Positions 1 to 11,642 of a DNA stretch of 64,000 bases are shown piece by piece. Within the stretch, counting starts at the first letter, position 1; each line of letters opens with the position of its first letter. Under the pieces are notes generated by a model. That model worked only from the letters and a program-made list of their open reading frames with translations, did no database searches and had not been told where the DNA came from. Origin of the DNA: Glandiceps talaboti (lineage: Eukaryota; Hemichordata; Enteropneusta; Spengelidae); contig NC_135570.1 of NCBI RefSeq assembly GCF_964340395.1, positions 12,258,822 to 12,322,821 of the forward strand, in the 5' to 3' direction. The translations under genes were made by a program, and so were the position numbers.

Positions 1-1653
1 AAATTAACACTAATGGTAATTGCTATAGTCATGAGGGTTGATAAGGTGTATGTATGCATCACAGTACCTTTACACAATCAATCATGCTATACACATTGTT
101 AAAGTCATTGCAAACAGTGTTATCAGATACATTCATGTACATGTATATATCTTTCATTCTCTGACCAGTGTCATAGGCATTACATACCATATGTACTTAG
201 CTCAGAAACTGAAGTGTTTAGAACATCAGTACAGTACAGGAAATACAGAGAGGGTTAAATCTACATTCTGTACCTTGCTTCCTAAAATTGTAAAAATCAA
301 AGAATAACTGAAATCTGTATATATTAAGTACACTTCTGTATCCTGTGTGATAACAGACCTAACTATCAAAAAAAAATATCGAAATAGATTTGATAAACTT
401 ACAAATAATAGAATTTGTTATAATCTGTACAGAAGATTTTTACAAGAAAATAAAGTTTGAAGAATGAATATGAATTTATGCAAATTTATTTACATTATAA
501 ATTGGATGTTTCAATATCAATAATAACAGAAACATAACAGAAATAATTATGTAAGTTTGTTACTTGTAACATGAAACAAAGATGATGACCCAACTTCAAG
601 GTCACCTCATAATGTATATTGCTTTGAAATGTACATGTATGTAGTTGTAAGTTGCAATTGCTTGCATACTACTGGGTACTCATATTTGCTAAACTAATGT
701 ATATGAATTATCTGTCACTTTTGCTATTCCAATTTGTAAATCAGATGCCTCTCTCCACACCAACTACCCAAATACATGTTCATACAAATGTATCTATTGT
801 ATGCTCACCAATTTTACAAGTTAAATTTGCTTCTAAAATGCCCGCCCACGAAATAAGCTATTGCACATTTTTACACAAAAACAAACTGGTAATGACATCA
901 GGTGATAAACATATATGCCGGTTTATCTTTACAAAGATTACAGTAAAAAAAAATGAGACGCACAATTTGTCGATCATGATTTCTTGAAGACTAAAAACAG
1001 TAATTTTTCCAACTAGAAACAACCCCCACATTTAAATCTAATAACCCAGTTGAGATTAGGATTAACATTTAGATGTGAAAAACGTTTATCTTGTTGCAGA
1101 GCTGTTAAAAAAGTTGATCTTGAAGTAAAAGATAATCTTTTAATCCTTATAGCTCTAGTGATTAGCTAACACTAAAGTGAATCCATGGGATTGAAACCAT
1201 GGCCTTTAATAAGGGACAACTTTAGTAATTAGCCCAAGTATAAATGATAGGGGAAATAACATGTGTAAAGGCTGTTAGGACTGCAAACAGAGAAATAGTT
1301 TGATTGATGTCCTTGGACCAAAAAACAATTACCTAAAATATAACAAAAGGCTGAAGTTTTAGCTGAAATGCTTTCATTCCATAGTGGTGTACATTTCCTT
1401 AAATCACCAAGTATATTTCTAACTTCAAACCTCAACCTTCAGTTGTACTTTCCCATTGTAAGTAATTACTGAAGGTTTATCCCTAAGTTTAAATTTTGAG
1501 ACTAATTCTGTCGTATAAATTTACAATCAATACGATAGGTTTATTTCTATAACATCAAATTTCAGTAAGTTATAAAATTTACGAAGGTAGATTTGTTTCA
1601 AATTTTAAATTCCAGTACTATACTAATTACTATATTATAAATCTACCATGCAG
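1..1653. other. Presumed AP1AR intron, no exon recognised
   Basis: AT-rich sequence upstream of the first recognisable AP1AR exon. The vertebrate protein begins with a short Cys-rich lipid-anchored segment that must lie in one or more upstream exons; I found no match here, so the 5' end is probably outside the window. A segment near 1150-1240 has phrases like ones near 14930-15040 and 24785-24840 and may be part of a dispersed repeat. Confidence 0.5.
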
Positions 1654-4600
1654 GATAATGACCCTTCAAATCAGGAATATATCACAGAAAATGAAAGATC
1701 ACATTTAATAAGCAGAAACTATGACAAAATTGTAGAAGATCAAAGAAAACTAGATGAGGAGATAGATGCCGAGGTAAGCACCATATGCATGTCATTATCG
1801 TACATTTTCTATTTTATCTATAACTTCACTTACCATATTGCTTGATAATGTTAATATTACTAATAATGGCATCACATTCACTTTTATCCCAACTGCTAAG
1901 GTAGTACCCATAGATTGGTGTATTTGCATACCCAGCATTTAAAAGGGACACACTGTACATCCATGTCATCACTTTTAAGTTATTATTTATTTATTACCCA
2001 TTTGTTACAGCATTGAATAAGAAGAAATATTTTACATTCTTAGTCAAAAGATTAAAGGGAGAACGGAAAATAGCAAAAGCTAGTCCAGTCTGTCTCCTAG
2101 GACACTGACAGTGTAGCATTTATGCTTTTATTTTTGTTTGTATGAAGAATTAGTTATGCCACTGAGGTAACTGTACATGCATGATTATTGTATGCATACA
2201 CGTGTTGTTTCTCGACAAATATATGCATACATAATTTTATGTAGTTTCTAGACAAGTGTATGCATATGTCACAATAATGTGTAGTTTCTTGACAAGTTTA
2301 CATGTACATTGTATGCATATGTGTAGTTTCTTGACAAGTGTGTATGTGTAGTTTCTTGACAAGTGTATGCATACACATATAGTTTCTTGACAAGTGTATT
2401 TGCATACATGTATCATGTGTAGTTTCTTGACAACAAACTGAAGCTTTCATCCCCCACCTGTGGACTTGTTCACCAGTCTGATGATCTGGGTTAAGGTCAC
2501 ATGACTCATCACTGGAACCATGTGACAAAAGAATGGAATCCCAGATGTGTGAAAGTTGAAAAGGACTCTCATCCAGGTTGAGATCAGAATTAGTAGACTT
2601 CCTGATATGAGTAAGAAAAGGGCGTTGACTGTGTGCGATAGCACATACATTGGTGAGACAGAGAATGTTTCGCAGAACACCAACATCCAAGTACCACAAA
2701 TACAGAAGTTTCTAAACATATCAATACACTATGTCCAGGTCACAAGATAAGCTGCGATGATATTAAGTACTTTGAGTGACCAACATTGATGAAAGCTTCA
2801 GTTTTTGCTTTATCTCAATTGTGTGTACATTTTGTGTCTCAAAAGTTTAAATGTTTATGCTGATACAGATTAGCTTGCATCAACATGTTTCAATAAATAC
2901 AATAGCATATCATGATACATCTGTCTGCATATGAGACAAGAAAAACACCATTGGTATCTCATCTATATTTCTTTAATTTCAGTATGATGTAGATAGAGTA
3001 TTTCACTGCATTGCACTGTAGAAATATTTCAAATGACTATTCCTATGTTATGTTAAGTATAGTCTAGTTAACACGGCCAAGAAAAAAAGAGCAGTTCTGA
3101 CCTGTGTTTTAATTTCTAAAGTACATAATGTTACATGCAGTATACATGGTTGTTTCATCAATAACTCTGTGTACAATGGTAACAGCTGTATCCAAGATAA
3201 TCCATACAGCCTTGTATGATATTTATTTTCTACATAAATTTAATGAACGCATGTTGTTATGATAATATGCTGTATTGTAGTGGCTGAGACATATTCACCC
3301 AGTCATTTTTTTCTTCAGATAATACACGTACATGCAATTTTTGGTAGCTGCGATAATATTTCATTTCATACTAGCAGCGGGTCAAAATAGAACAAGAAGT
3401 TTGACTTGTTTTCACACGCACCTATAGTAATGCATCAGTAGTGCATAAAGTAGAAGCAATGATGTCAATAGGGAACTTGCAATCCAGACTGAGCATGCTC
3501 AGACGCAAAGGACTATGGGATTATCTGTGGTTATCATAATACCTCATCTGGAGCTACCGATAAAAAACCTCCCACAATAGTCAGAGTAAATTATGAATTG
3601 ACCATTCGTGGTTGCAAACAATGTAACAGTATTGTTTACAATACCAATTTATTAGTATTTATTATCACATTTCCCATGATGCAATATTCAACATGGCAGG
3701 TTTGCAAGTTCCCTATTAGGAAATTGAACGATTGTTAATTTTATGATTGCCTAGATGGTAAAATCTATTGCAGGTACCAAGAATTAAACATGTACATGTT
3801 GTCACATCAGTGCAATCTGCTATACAATTTTAAAGCTGATATGACCTTATTGCTCTGATAAGACGATGTATGTATGATGATATTTCTTTGTGTCCAAAGA
3901 TGGCTTATCCAAATGATTTTAAAGTCAATAATTATTACTCCTGGCAAAGACCTGAAATGGCACAACCCTTTATACTTGAACTCCATGGATAATACACAAT
4001 GTGTACTACTACCAAGTGTACAGGATTACGTTTAGCATCCCCAGTACCAGAATAACACACAACAAACAGTACTAGCACCAATTCATATATACCAGTAAAT
4101 GAGTACAAGCCAGTATGTATAGCTGTAAGTCAGTCCCTCTAACCACTCAACCAGGGTACATAATAAATTCTCCGTCTGCCACTCACAGTATATCTATGTT
4201 GTACAGTTAAACAGACAAGAAGAGGTTGTCAAAGTGGAAGAGGAAGCCTACATTGCTGCAAAGAAAGAAGCTGCTAGAGTTGCCAGACAAAAGAAACGAG
4301 AAGAAGAGAAGAAAAAGGCCAATGGAAGACCTCCAGGGTGGTTAGGAGGTGATGAAAGTGAATGGGATGTGTAAGTACATATACACACAGACAATAAAGT
4401 GAAAATTGAATTTGAATTTGGTGTTTTAAAAGTGTTTAAAAGCATAGTAAAAGTGTTCAAAAGCATAGTAAAAGTGTTCGTACATGTAGATGCTGTTCAG
4501 GGGTGCATGTATACAGCAGCCCCTGGTGTATGGTAATTATTGCAGTGCTATAATCTAGATACAGTTTAGGGGTGTATGTATACTGCAGCCCCTGATGTAT

Positions 4601-7600
4601 GATAAATATTGCAGTGTTAAAATCTAGTTACTGTTTAGGGGTGTATACTGCAACCCCTGATTTATGGTAACTACTGCAAGCATGAATGGAGTCTTGATGA
4701 TAAAGACATCATAGTCAGTTGATAGTGATGTATAGCTAGCAAACGCTATTGTTGCCACAATCAAACTGATAACCTTTGACCTTTACCCAACATACCAGCC
4801 AACAAACAGTATATGTGTGAGCATACACAGGGATTGTAAACCAGGTCACAGGAATATTTCACAGTATTGGTCAAATGTTTCATTTCAGTGCTGGTGGTGA
4901 AGATGACTTTGAGATGTTTTTGGAAAATGTAAAAGCTAGATCATTGAATGTACAGACAAACAGTAAGTATGAGTAGTCATTGTTGGTTGCATAATTTATT
5001 TTGGATTTTCTTTTTGGAACTGTTTTACTAGATAAAATAACTTAATTTTAACATTTTATACCTTGCCCAGTATTGAATCAACTGTGGGTAAACATATTTG
5101 TGTAGCAGTACACAAATTGTATGGTGCATAATATCAAATGAATTGATTATTTGGTCTGCACCCAAAAATCAGTGCCCTCAGTGAATCACGATTGCACCAT
5201 ATTACTATAATACTGATAGATAACATAGACCTCTAATTAACATTGTACAGTGTCAAATTATTGGTATTTTAACAATTTTCAAAGTGATTCAAAGTGTATG
5301 TGTCCTGTTTGCACTTTGTAACTCTATGTACACCGGGATATCAGAAGTCCACTATATCTATGTGTAATAGTGATTATGATAGTCACTACACACCTGGCTA
5401 TCTAGTCTATTTCCATGTAACTCTATGTACACCTGACTATCCAGTCTATTTCCATGTAACTCTATGTACACCTGGCTATCTAGTCTCTTTCCATGTAACT
5501 CTATGTACACCTGGCTATCCAGTCTATTTCCATGTAACTCTATGTACACCTGGCTATCTAGTCTCTTTCCATGTAACTCTATGTACACCTGGCTATCCAG
5601 TCTATTTCCATGTAACTCTATATACACCTGGCTATCCAGTCTATTTCCATGTACCTCTATGTACACCTGGCTATCTAGTCTATTTCCATGTAACTCTATA
5701 TACACCTGGCTATCCAGTCTATTTCCATGTACCTCTATGTACACCTGGCTATCTAGTCTATTTCCATGTAACTCTATGTACACCTGGCTATCCAGTCTAT
5801 TTCCATGTAACTCTATGTACACCTGGCTATCCAGTCTATTTCCATGTACCTCTATGTACACCTGGCTATCCAGTCTCTTTCCATGTAACTCTATATATGC
5901 ACCTGGCTATCCAGTCTATTTCCATGTACCTCTATATACACCTGGCTATCCAGTCTATTTCCATGTAACTCTATGTACACCTGGCTATCCAGTCTATTTC
6001 CATGTCCCTCTACATACACCTGGCTATCCAGTCTATTTCCATGTAAATCTATATACTCCTGGCTATCCAGTCTATTTCCATGTAACTCTATATACACCTG
6101 GCTATCCAGTCTATTTCCATGTAACTCTATATACACCTGGCTATCCAGTCTATTTCCATGTCCCTCTATGTACACCTGGCTATCATAAGTCTATTACCAT
6201 GTACAGCTACACAAAACTGTATGATCTATTATACATACATTATGTTAACCAGCATGTTTATGTCTGTGATGATTTGATCTCATCTTCCTAAGTTATTAAA
6301 AGTTGATATTATATACACACTTGTGATCTGTCTCTGACTATCCCAGACAAACAATTAGTGTTATTTACTCTGATTTTCTGGTATCCTTTGATGTTACTTT
6401 TAGCATGACATAACTAATCCTTTCTAACAATCCTATCTTTTCCTAGCATGTTGTGTTTTTTCTTTTGTCCTTTTACTACTTTGTGCACTTTTCTTTTTGC
6501 ATGCACTGTAGACAACTATAGTAGTAGCCCAGATAGTTTCTATAGGAATATAAGTGTTGGAACGACCAGTGCCTATAGTGATGTAAGTGGACGTACAAGT
6601 CCCCTATCAACTATAGACTTGGAATGGGAACACGAACAAGGTAACCTTACATCACAGTTATCCTTGGACTGTATGGCTAGATAATGTGGTAATGGTATAA
6701 TGGATAATTTAACTTTCGTACCATTTTACCTTCATGGATAAAAAACCAATAAAACCAGTCCCATGAAAGCATCCCTAATCATATGTAATAAACTGTTTTT
6801 CGTCTCGCGGCCGATCTCACGAGATCCCGCGTAAGCCATTTCATCCTTAGCAGCCAAGTGAGGGTGGTCAAGCTGAAAGTGTCAAAAACTTTGCAACACT
6901 ATTGTTCTCAATGTCATCACACATGGCCATGGCGAAAGCATGACCGCAGTCACCGCAATGTTTGACAACCATTGTTGCTAGGCATATTTGCCTATCTTGC
7001 GATATCTGTGAAGAGACGTAAAATCCCTTATTCGCTGCTCGTATATCCAGCTATGGGAAATATTCATAGGCCTTGCATTGTGACCTGTATAACAACAATA
7101 GTAGGCTAATTAGTATTCATATATGTAAATTACATGTATTCATAATGTTCTTATATTCAAATTTATTTAAATTATAGTCAGTTCTCAGAAATGGGAAATA
7201 TTCATAGGCCTTGCATTGTGAACAGTATCAAAACAATAAGCTAATTAGTATTCATATATGTAAATGACATGTATGCATAATATTCATATATGTAAATTAC
7301 ATCTATAATTAGTACTCTTATATTCAAATTTACCGATAGTCACCTGTTATAACTGGTGCATGGACATACTAGTAGTCCTGTGATTGTGTAGTGTAAACAC
7401 ATCTGGGTCATGTAAAGTTGTTGGATAAAGGAATAATATGTTCATTATACATCACTTTGTTACAACTTTCAAACTCTAGGACTTTTACAACTTCACAATA
7501 AATACACGTTTGTTTTCTAATCTTGTAGTCATAGAAGATTCGGATGACTTCAGAGACAGTGAACTTACAGAAGCAGAGATCCTGACCATGGCAAGGAATA

Positions 7601-7875
7601 AGGAAGGAGTAATCAATGCTGGAGCTGAGGTCAACAGTGATTGGGAATGGGAAAACGACTTCGTTGGTGCTGAAGATGACACTGTTACCAATGGCAACAA
7701 GAGTAATTCGCCTGCCCAATTGAATGTTGGAACTGCAGTGTATTCTGGGAATGCTAATAAGGTGACAACAGAAGTTCAGATAGAGAACATCGACAGTGAA
7801 TTGACATTTGAGGATGATTTTAAACCAAAGACTACTTCATCAGAACAACTTGTCGAATCAGAAGCTGATAGATAA
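1654..7875 (+). CDS. AP1AR: AP-1 complex-associated regulatory protein (gadkin), 5' partial, 5 exons
   Basis: Adaptor that links the clathrin adaptor AP-1 and kinesin-1 on trans-Golgi/endosomal carriers (known for vertebrate gadkin). Exons seen: 1654-1773, 4207-4370, 4889-4962, 6512-6640 and 7529-7875; all junctions are AG/GT, phases 0,2,1,1 agree, and the last ends at a TAA. The conserved blocks lie in the vertebrate order: a charged helix (NERSHLISRNYDKIVEDQRK), an EEEAYIAAKKEAARVARQKK coiled coil, DDFEMFLENVK, the W-acidic motif DLEWEHE, then EAEIL and WEWENDFVGAEDD. Together the exons encode about 278 residues. The apparent ATG at 1648 lies inside the splice acceptor (ccATGCAG), so it is probably not the start; the N-terminal membrane-anchor exon is missing from the window. 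Introns carry a 39-bp minisatellite and a MITE. The assignment rests on my recall of the vertebrate protein; motif order makes it strong. Confidence 0.88.
2203..2432. repeat. Degenerate minisatellite in AP1AR intron
   Basis: Six or more imperfect copies of a roughly 30-bp phrase built around TGTAGTTTCTTGACAAGTGT followed by ATGCATAC. Confidence 0.75.
3469..3715. mobile_element. MITE with TA flanks (copy 1), in AP1AR intron
   Basis: Bounded by 12-bp perfect inverted repeats GGGAACTTGCAA..TTGCAAGTTCCC, each flanked by TA, with imperfect inverted similarity continuing inwards. It contains the palindrome CTGAGCATGCTCAG. A second copy lies inverted at about 55937-56183. The TA flanks suggest mobilisation by a Tc1/mariner-type transposase; the superfamily is an inference. 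Confidence 0.75.
4440..4672. repeat. Short tandem repeats in AP1AR intron
   Basis: Three copies of an AAAAGTGTTYAAAAGCATAGT-like phrase lead into three copies of a roughly 60-70-bp unit with GTTTAGGGGTGTATGTATAC and GCAGCCCCTGATGTATG. Confidence 0.7.
5030..5290 (+). repeat. Dispersed repeat R1, copy 1
   Basis: Shares the phrases CAGTATTGAATCAACTGTGG, GTACACAAATTGTATGGTGC, GTCTGCACCCAAAAATCAG and AAATTATTGGTATTTTAACA with copies near 9220-9480 and with the two halves flanking the transposon (44395-44477 and 49650-49815). This copy is uninterrupted, so it serves as an empty-site reference for that insertion. Confidence 0.8.
5383..6190. repeat. 39-bp minisatellite, about 20 copies
   Basis: Unit starts AACTCTATGTACACCTGGCT and continues through ATCCAGTCTATTTCCATGT. 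The period of 39 bp is a multiple of three, so several reading frames stay open on both strands as 13-residue peptide repeats. It lies in the AP1AR intron between exons ending at 4962 and starting at 6512, with little divergence between units. Confidence 0.93.
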
Positions 7876-8625
7876 TAAGAATGTAATATGTGAATAGCAT
7901 TTTAATTTTGATCTGACATTTTACAAGTTGGTGGGACTCATTTGGCCAAGTCTCTTCCTGTCCATAGAAATTAATAGTTTGTCAGTTTTATATCATGCTT
8001 TCCGGGTCTTGGCAGCAATATGCTGTTTCCGCAACCATTTACCATGATATCCCAGTAAAATGGGAATCAATCAGGTCTAGATCCCACTTCACAGGAATAT
8101 CTAGACTGTAAGATATGTTTTGTCACTGCGCCCTCACAGGCCTGCTCTATCTATGATAGAGATTGACTGATGTGTGAGGGCGCCCCATCATGGTGTACCT
8201 TACAGACTATAACACTAATATCCCAGTGGCATGGGCACCAACAAGTTACATATACCTCGCTGCAGTACTGGCAATGGTATGATAATTGATGAGTTCAAGG
8301 TAGCAACAATATACTACTATGGTAGTATTATCCCATGGCACAACCCTAAGAGCTCCTGACAAGATAATAACATTTTTTGTAAGAGATGACAAAATTACAA
8401 AATTGATTGTGGTATTAAACGCTGTATTAAATGTCACACATTATATTGTATCAATTATCATTTTAGAAAAAAATAGAATAAATACCCACAGTACTGGAAA
8501 AAATCACCAGTACCAGTACCTTCATGTACCTTGACACAGGATATTGAGTAATACAGCTTACACTAAATTACAGGTAATGTATTGACGGAATGAAGAATTG
8601 TTATTTAACATGGTATGCACTCAGA

Positions 8626-8631
8626 AATAAA
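8626..8631 (+). terminator. Candidate AP1AR polyadenylation signal
   Basis: AATAAA about 750 bp after the AP1AR stop codon. Another AATAAA lies near 8476. No transcript evidence; either could be used. Confidence 0.3.
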
Positions 8632-8689
8632 CTGTTTAAACTGTTTCTGTTAGTTTGGTCAAGAAAACTTGAACCCCCTTTCAGTTCAA

Positions 8690-8980
8690 ATCAAGGGTAA
8701 ACATGAGGGGTTACCATACAAACATCAAAATGATGATAAAAATGAAGCCATTTTAAAATCCAATATGGCCACTGAAATCCAATATGGCCACCGAAATCCA
8801 ATATGGCCACCGAATATTGTGTTAACTACTAGTATATTGGAAAATAAAATTTTGTTGATTTCTTTGAAAGCAAGAGGGTGAATCCCCGGATTCTTTTATA
8901 TTATTTCTAAAGGGGCCAGGATAAAGCTTTCATATGGTAATGTTTGGAGTGATTTTAAAACTTTAATTTTCAGTTATTTT

Positions 8981-8985
<5 letters not shown>
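8690..8985 (+). repeat. Dispersed repeat R3, copy 1
   Basis: Similar to 20040-20330: both have ATTGTGTTAA, TATTGGAAAATAA, TTGTTGATTTC and GGAGTGATTTTAAAA/GGAGAGATTTTAAAA phrases in the same order, ending TTTTCAGT. This copy contains three tandem AATCCAATATGGCCACCG units and ends at the (CA)n tract. Confidence 0.65.
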
Positions 8986-9071
<86 letters not shown>

Positions 9072-9082
9072 CACACACACAA
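8982..9082. repeat. (CA)n microsatellite
   Basis: About 100 bp of CA dinucleotide repeat with one interruption near 9070. Confidence 0.97.
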
Positions 9083-9219
9083 TAGAAACCATGCCTACAA
9101 ATATGGAGAACACTGTAGATTGCAATGTATCAAGAGATCTTGATTACTGTAGGTTGTATTTTCAAAAGTTTTTTAATTGGAAATCTCTTTGCAAATTGTA
9201 ATCTTTTAACTCAGTGTAA

Positions 9220-9480
9220 ATACCCCAAATTAATATTTGGCACACTGTCAAGTCGACTTGCAATATCGTATACACTGAACAGTATTGAATCACCTGTAGG
9301 TAACCAAACCTGTAGCAGTAAACATAGTATGGTGCAATAAATCCAATCCAACTGATTTTTGGCCAGCACCAAATACCACCCCCCCCCACCCCCACCCCAT
9401 AATCTCAATTTCAACATATAACTACAATGTGTACTGCTTACAGATAAAATAGACCACTAATTCAGAGGACCACTTGAATA
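9220..9480 (+). repeat. Dispersed repeat R1, copy 2
   Basis: Contains CTGAACAGTATTGAATCACC, AAACATAGTATGGTGCAATA and AATCCAATCCAACTGATTTT, followed by a C-rich expansion at 9379-9399. It is the closest uninterrupted relative of the R1 copy split by the transposon in CCAR1. Confidence 0.78.
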
Positions 9481-9687
9481 CATGCTAACTTTGTCATATT
9501 GTGATTGTAGCATGGATATTACTCTATTTTGACAAATCAGATCTTTAGGTTTACACCATCAATATATTGGTGTGATATATTTACTGATTATACAACCAGG
9601 TAGACCCTCATTACATGGTCTGAGTAAGGTTCTTATATAGCTGTGTGATAGCATTATAGTCAGCAATGGGATCAAACATACATTGAT

Positions 9688-9795
9688 ATGTACGTATCAC
9701 GTACGTACGTACATACGTACGTACGTACGTACGTACATACATCCATACACACAGACACACACACACGCACACACACATGCATGCATGCATGCATA
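9688..9795. repeat. ACGT / CA / ATGC microsatellite cluster
   Basis: Tandem ACGTACGT tetranucleotides, then CA repeats, then GCATGCATGCAT. The (ACGT)n block is self-complementary. Confidence 0.92.
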
Positions 9796-10254
9796 CATTA
9801 TAGCACATTTTCTGAAATGTTTTAAAATGGACCTCAAGGTATGTTATTTTGTAAATGATTACCCTAGGAGAAACCATGAATTCTTTGATAGTTGGGGAAA
9901 TATTATAAGGAAAGGTCTCCAGGAATACCACAACCTATAATATGGTCATTGTAGAATACATTTGTACATTCATGTACTGTGTAGACATGATCATATGCAT
10001 TACCTGTAACTTCATAAGCATTACATTTTAACGCATTTAATACTTGGAATGTTTATCGTATGTTTACAAATGTTTATTACATATGGAATGGTTATTTGTT
10101 TTTTTCAATTGTTTATTACACAAGAGGAAATCCATTTCTAAAATTTGAGTTCTTGAATTTGAACTTCATATTTAATAATATGTACAGAGAGAAATAAATG
10201 TTCAAATACTGGTATACTGATTGTTGATGTGTCATTATTTTAATCCTTACAATG

Positions 10255-10756
10255 CCTTACAGTCCTTCCAGGTTCCCAGGCCATGTCTGCATATTATGCA
10301 CACAGTTCCCCCCCCCCCCCCCCCCCCCCTAGGTTCCCAGGCCATGTCTGCATATATGTGACAGTCCTTTCTAGGTTCCCAGGCCATGTTTTCATATATG
10401 CTGCTTTGCAGATAGTCCCTTCTGGGTTCCCAGGCCACGTTTGCGTATATGCAGACAGTCCCTTCCAGGTTCCCAAACAGTCCCTTCCAGGTTCCCAGGC
10501 CAAGTCTGTATATATGCAGGCAGTCCCTTCCAGGCCATGTCTGCATATATGCAGACAGTCCCTTCCAGGTTCCCAGGCCACGTCTGCATATATGCAGACA
10601 GTCCCTTCCAGGTTCCCAGGCCACGTCTGCATATATGCAGACAGTCCCTTCCAGGTTCCCAGGCTAGTCCCTTCTGGGTTCCAAGGCCACATCTGCATAT
10701 ATGCAGACAGTCCCTTCCAGGTTCCCATGCCACATCTGCACATATGCAGACAAGTT
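10255..10756. repeat. 43-bp minisatellite with internal palindrome
   Basis: Ten or so full and partial units of CAGTCCCTTCCAGGTTCCCA followed by GGCCACGTCTGCATATATGCAGA. Every complete unit carries the perfect 18-bp palindrome GTCTGCATATATGCAGAC. A run of 22 C lies at 10308-10329. Units are well conserved at the right end and degenerate at the left. Confidence 0.92.
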
Positions 10757-11466
10757 TACTCATTTGCATAAGCCCAATTTTCACCTCTTCACCTCATGTC
10801 TGGGTAAATTGATATTCATTTGTCAATATATATGTAATGTGTGGATAAGGGATAAAATGGATTGATTGTATGTTTTATTATTCCTTTCAAGTTAAAGTTG
10901 ATAATTGTTGAGTTGGTAAGATCCTCCTCTGTGCTCAAAAAAGTCTTTGGCCTCGGAGTCTTTTGCATGAAAAGTCGATATACATGATTGCTTTACCAAC
11001 AGTATTATGGCATCAAAGGCTATAGAAAACTTATAGTTGTACCCTTTAGCTGTCAAAATGCTGACACAGTGTTTGACGTGTACTAGATTAGCAATCCTCT
11101 ACTAGGGCTGATCTTGAAAAGCTTTCTCATTCTGTATGTTTCCAGTGGGGTCTATTGTATACTTCAAGATGTGTGAACGAAGTCAAGCCTTTCTGTCGTA
11201 CAACATTAGTCCACAATACCCATATGGCCATTAAGATTAATATTAAAGGTGCCGAATAGGCCATGAAATAATTTTTCAAATTTTGCTTCCCATACATGCA
11301 CAAAGTGGGGGATATATAGTTATCAACCAGTAAGTTATTGACCAGCAGCCATGTGTATGATAATGTTATATTATAGCCCTCCATACTTTCATATCATTTT
11401 ACATACAGCAGACATACAAAACTAAGACACAAAGTCTCCATGACTAAACTATTATTTACTTATTTG

Positions 11467-11472
11467 TTTATT
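11467..11472 (-). terminator. Candidate CFAP96 polyadenylation signal
   Basis: AATAAA on the minus strand (overlapping copies in TTTATTTATTTATT) about 170 bp past the proposed TAG stop. Confidence 0.45.
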
Positions 11473-11642
11473 TATTTATTTACAATAAAATGTACACGTG
11501 TCGCTTCTAAACTGTGCAATTGTGTCAAAGTTTACTTGTGAAAATGACCCTCCAGCATGATTTGAAATGTTGATAAACTCACCAATATGTTAGTAACAAC
11601 AATGACGCAACAAGCCATTTATTATCACACGGTTGATAATTA

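Larger units (their letters stand above)
7876..11642. other. AP1AR 3' UTR and intergenic repeat-rich DNA
   Basis: No exon recognised. Contains the probable AP1AR 3' UTR, a GAGGGCGCCC-bearing repeat near 8130-8220 related to 63400-63460, dispersed repeats R3 and R1, a (CA)n tract, ACGT/CA microsatellites and a 43-bp minisatellite. Confidence 0.6.

Noticed and set aside
1648-1653. ATG as the AP1AR start codon
   Set aside because: It forms part of the splice acceptor ccATGCAG, and the vertebrate protein has an upstream N-terminus.
5294-6291. Long open frames on both strands with repeated peptides (YIELHGNRLDSQV and the like)
   Set aside because: Produced by the 39-bp minisatellite, whose period is a multiple of three; it lies inside an AP1AR intron.
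10247-10812. Several overlapping 70-160-codon frames on both strands
   Set aside because: Artefacts of the 43-bp minisatellite and poly(C); no family-like sequence.
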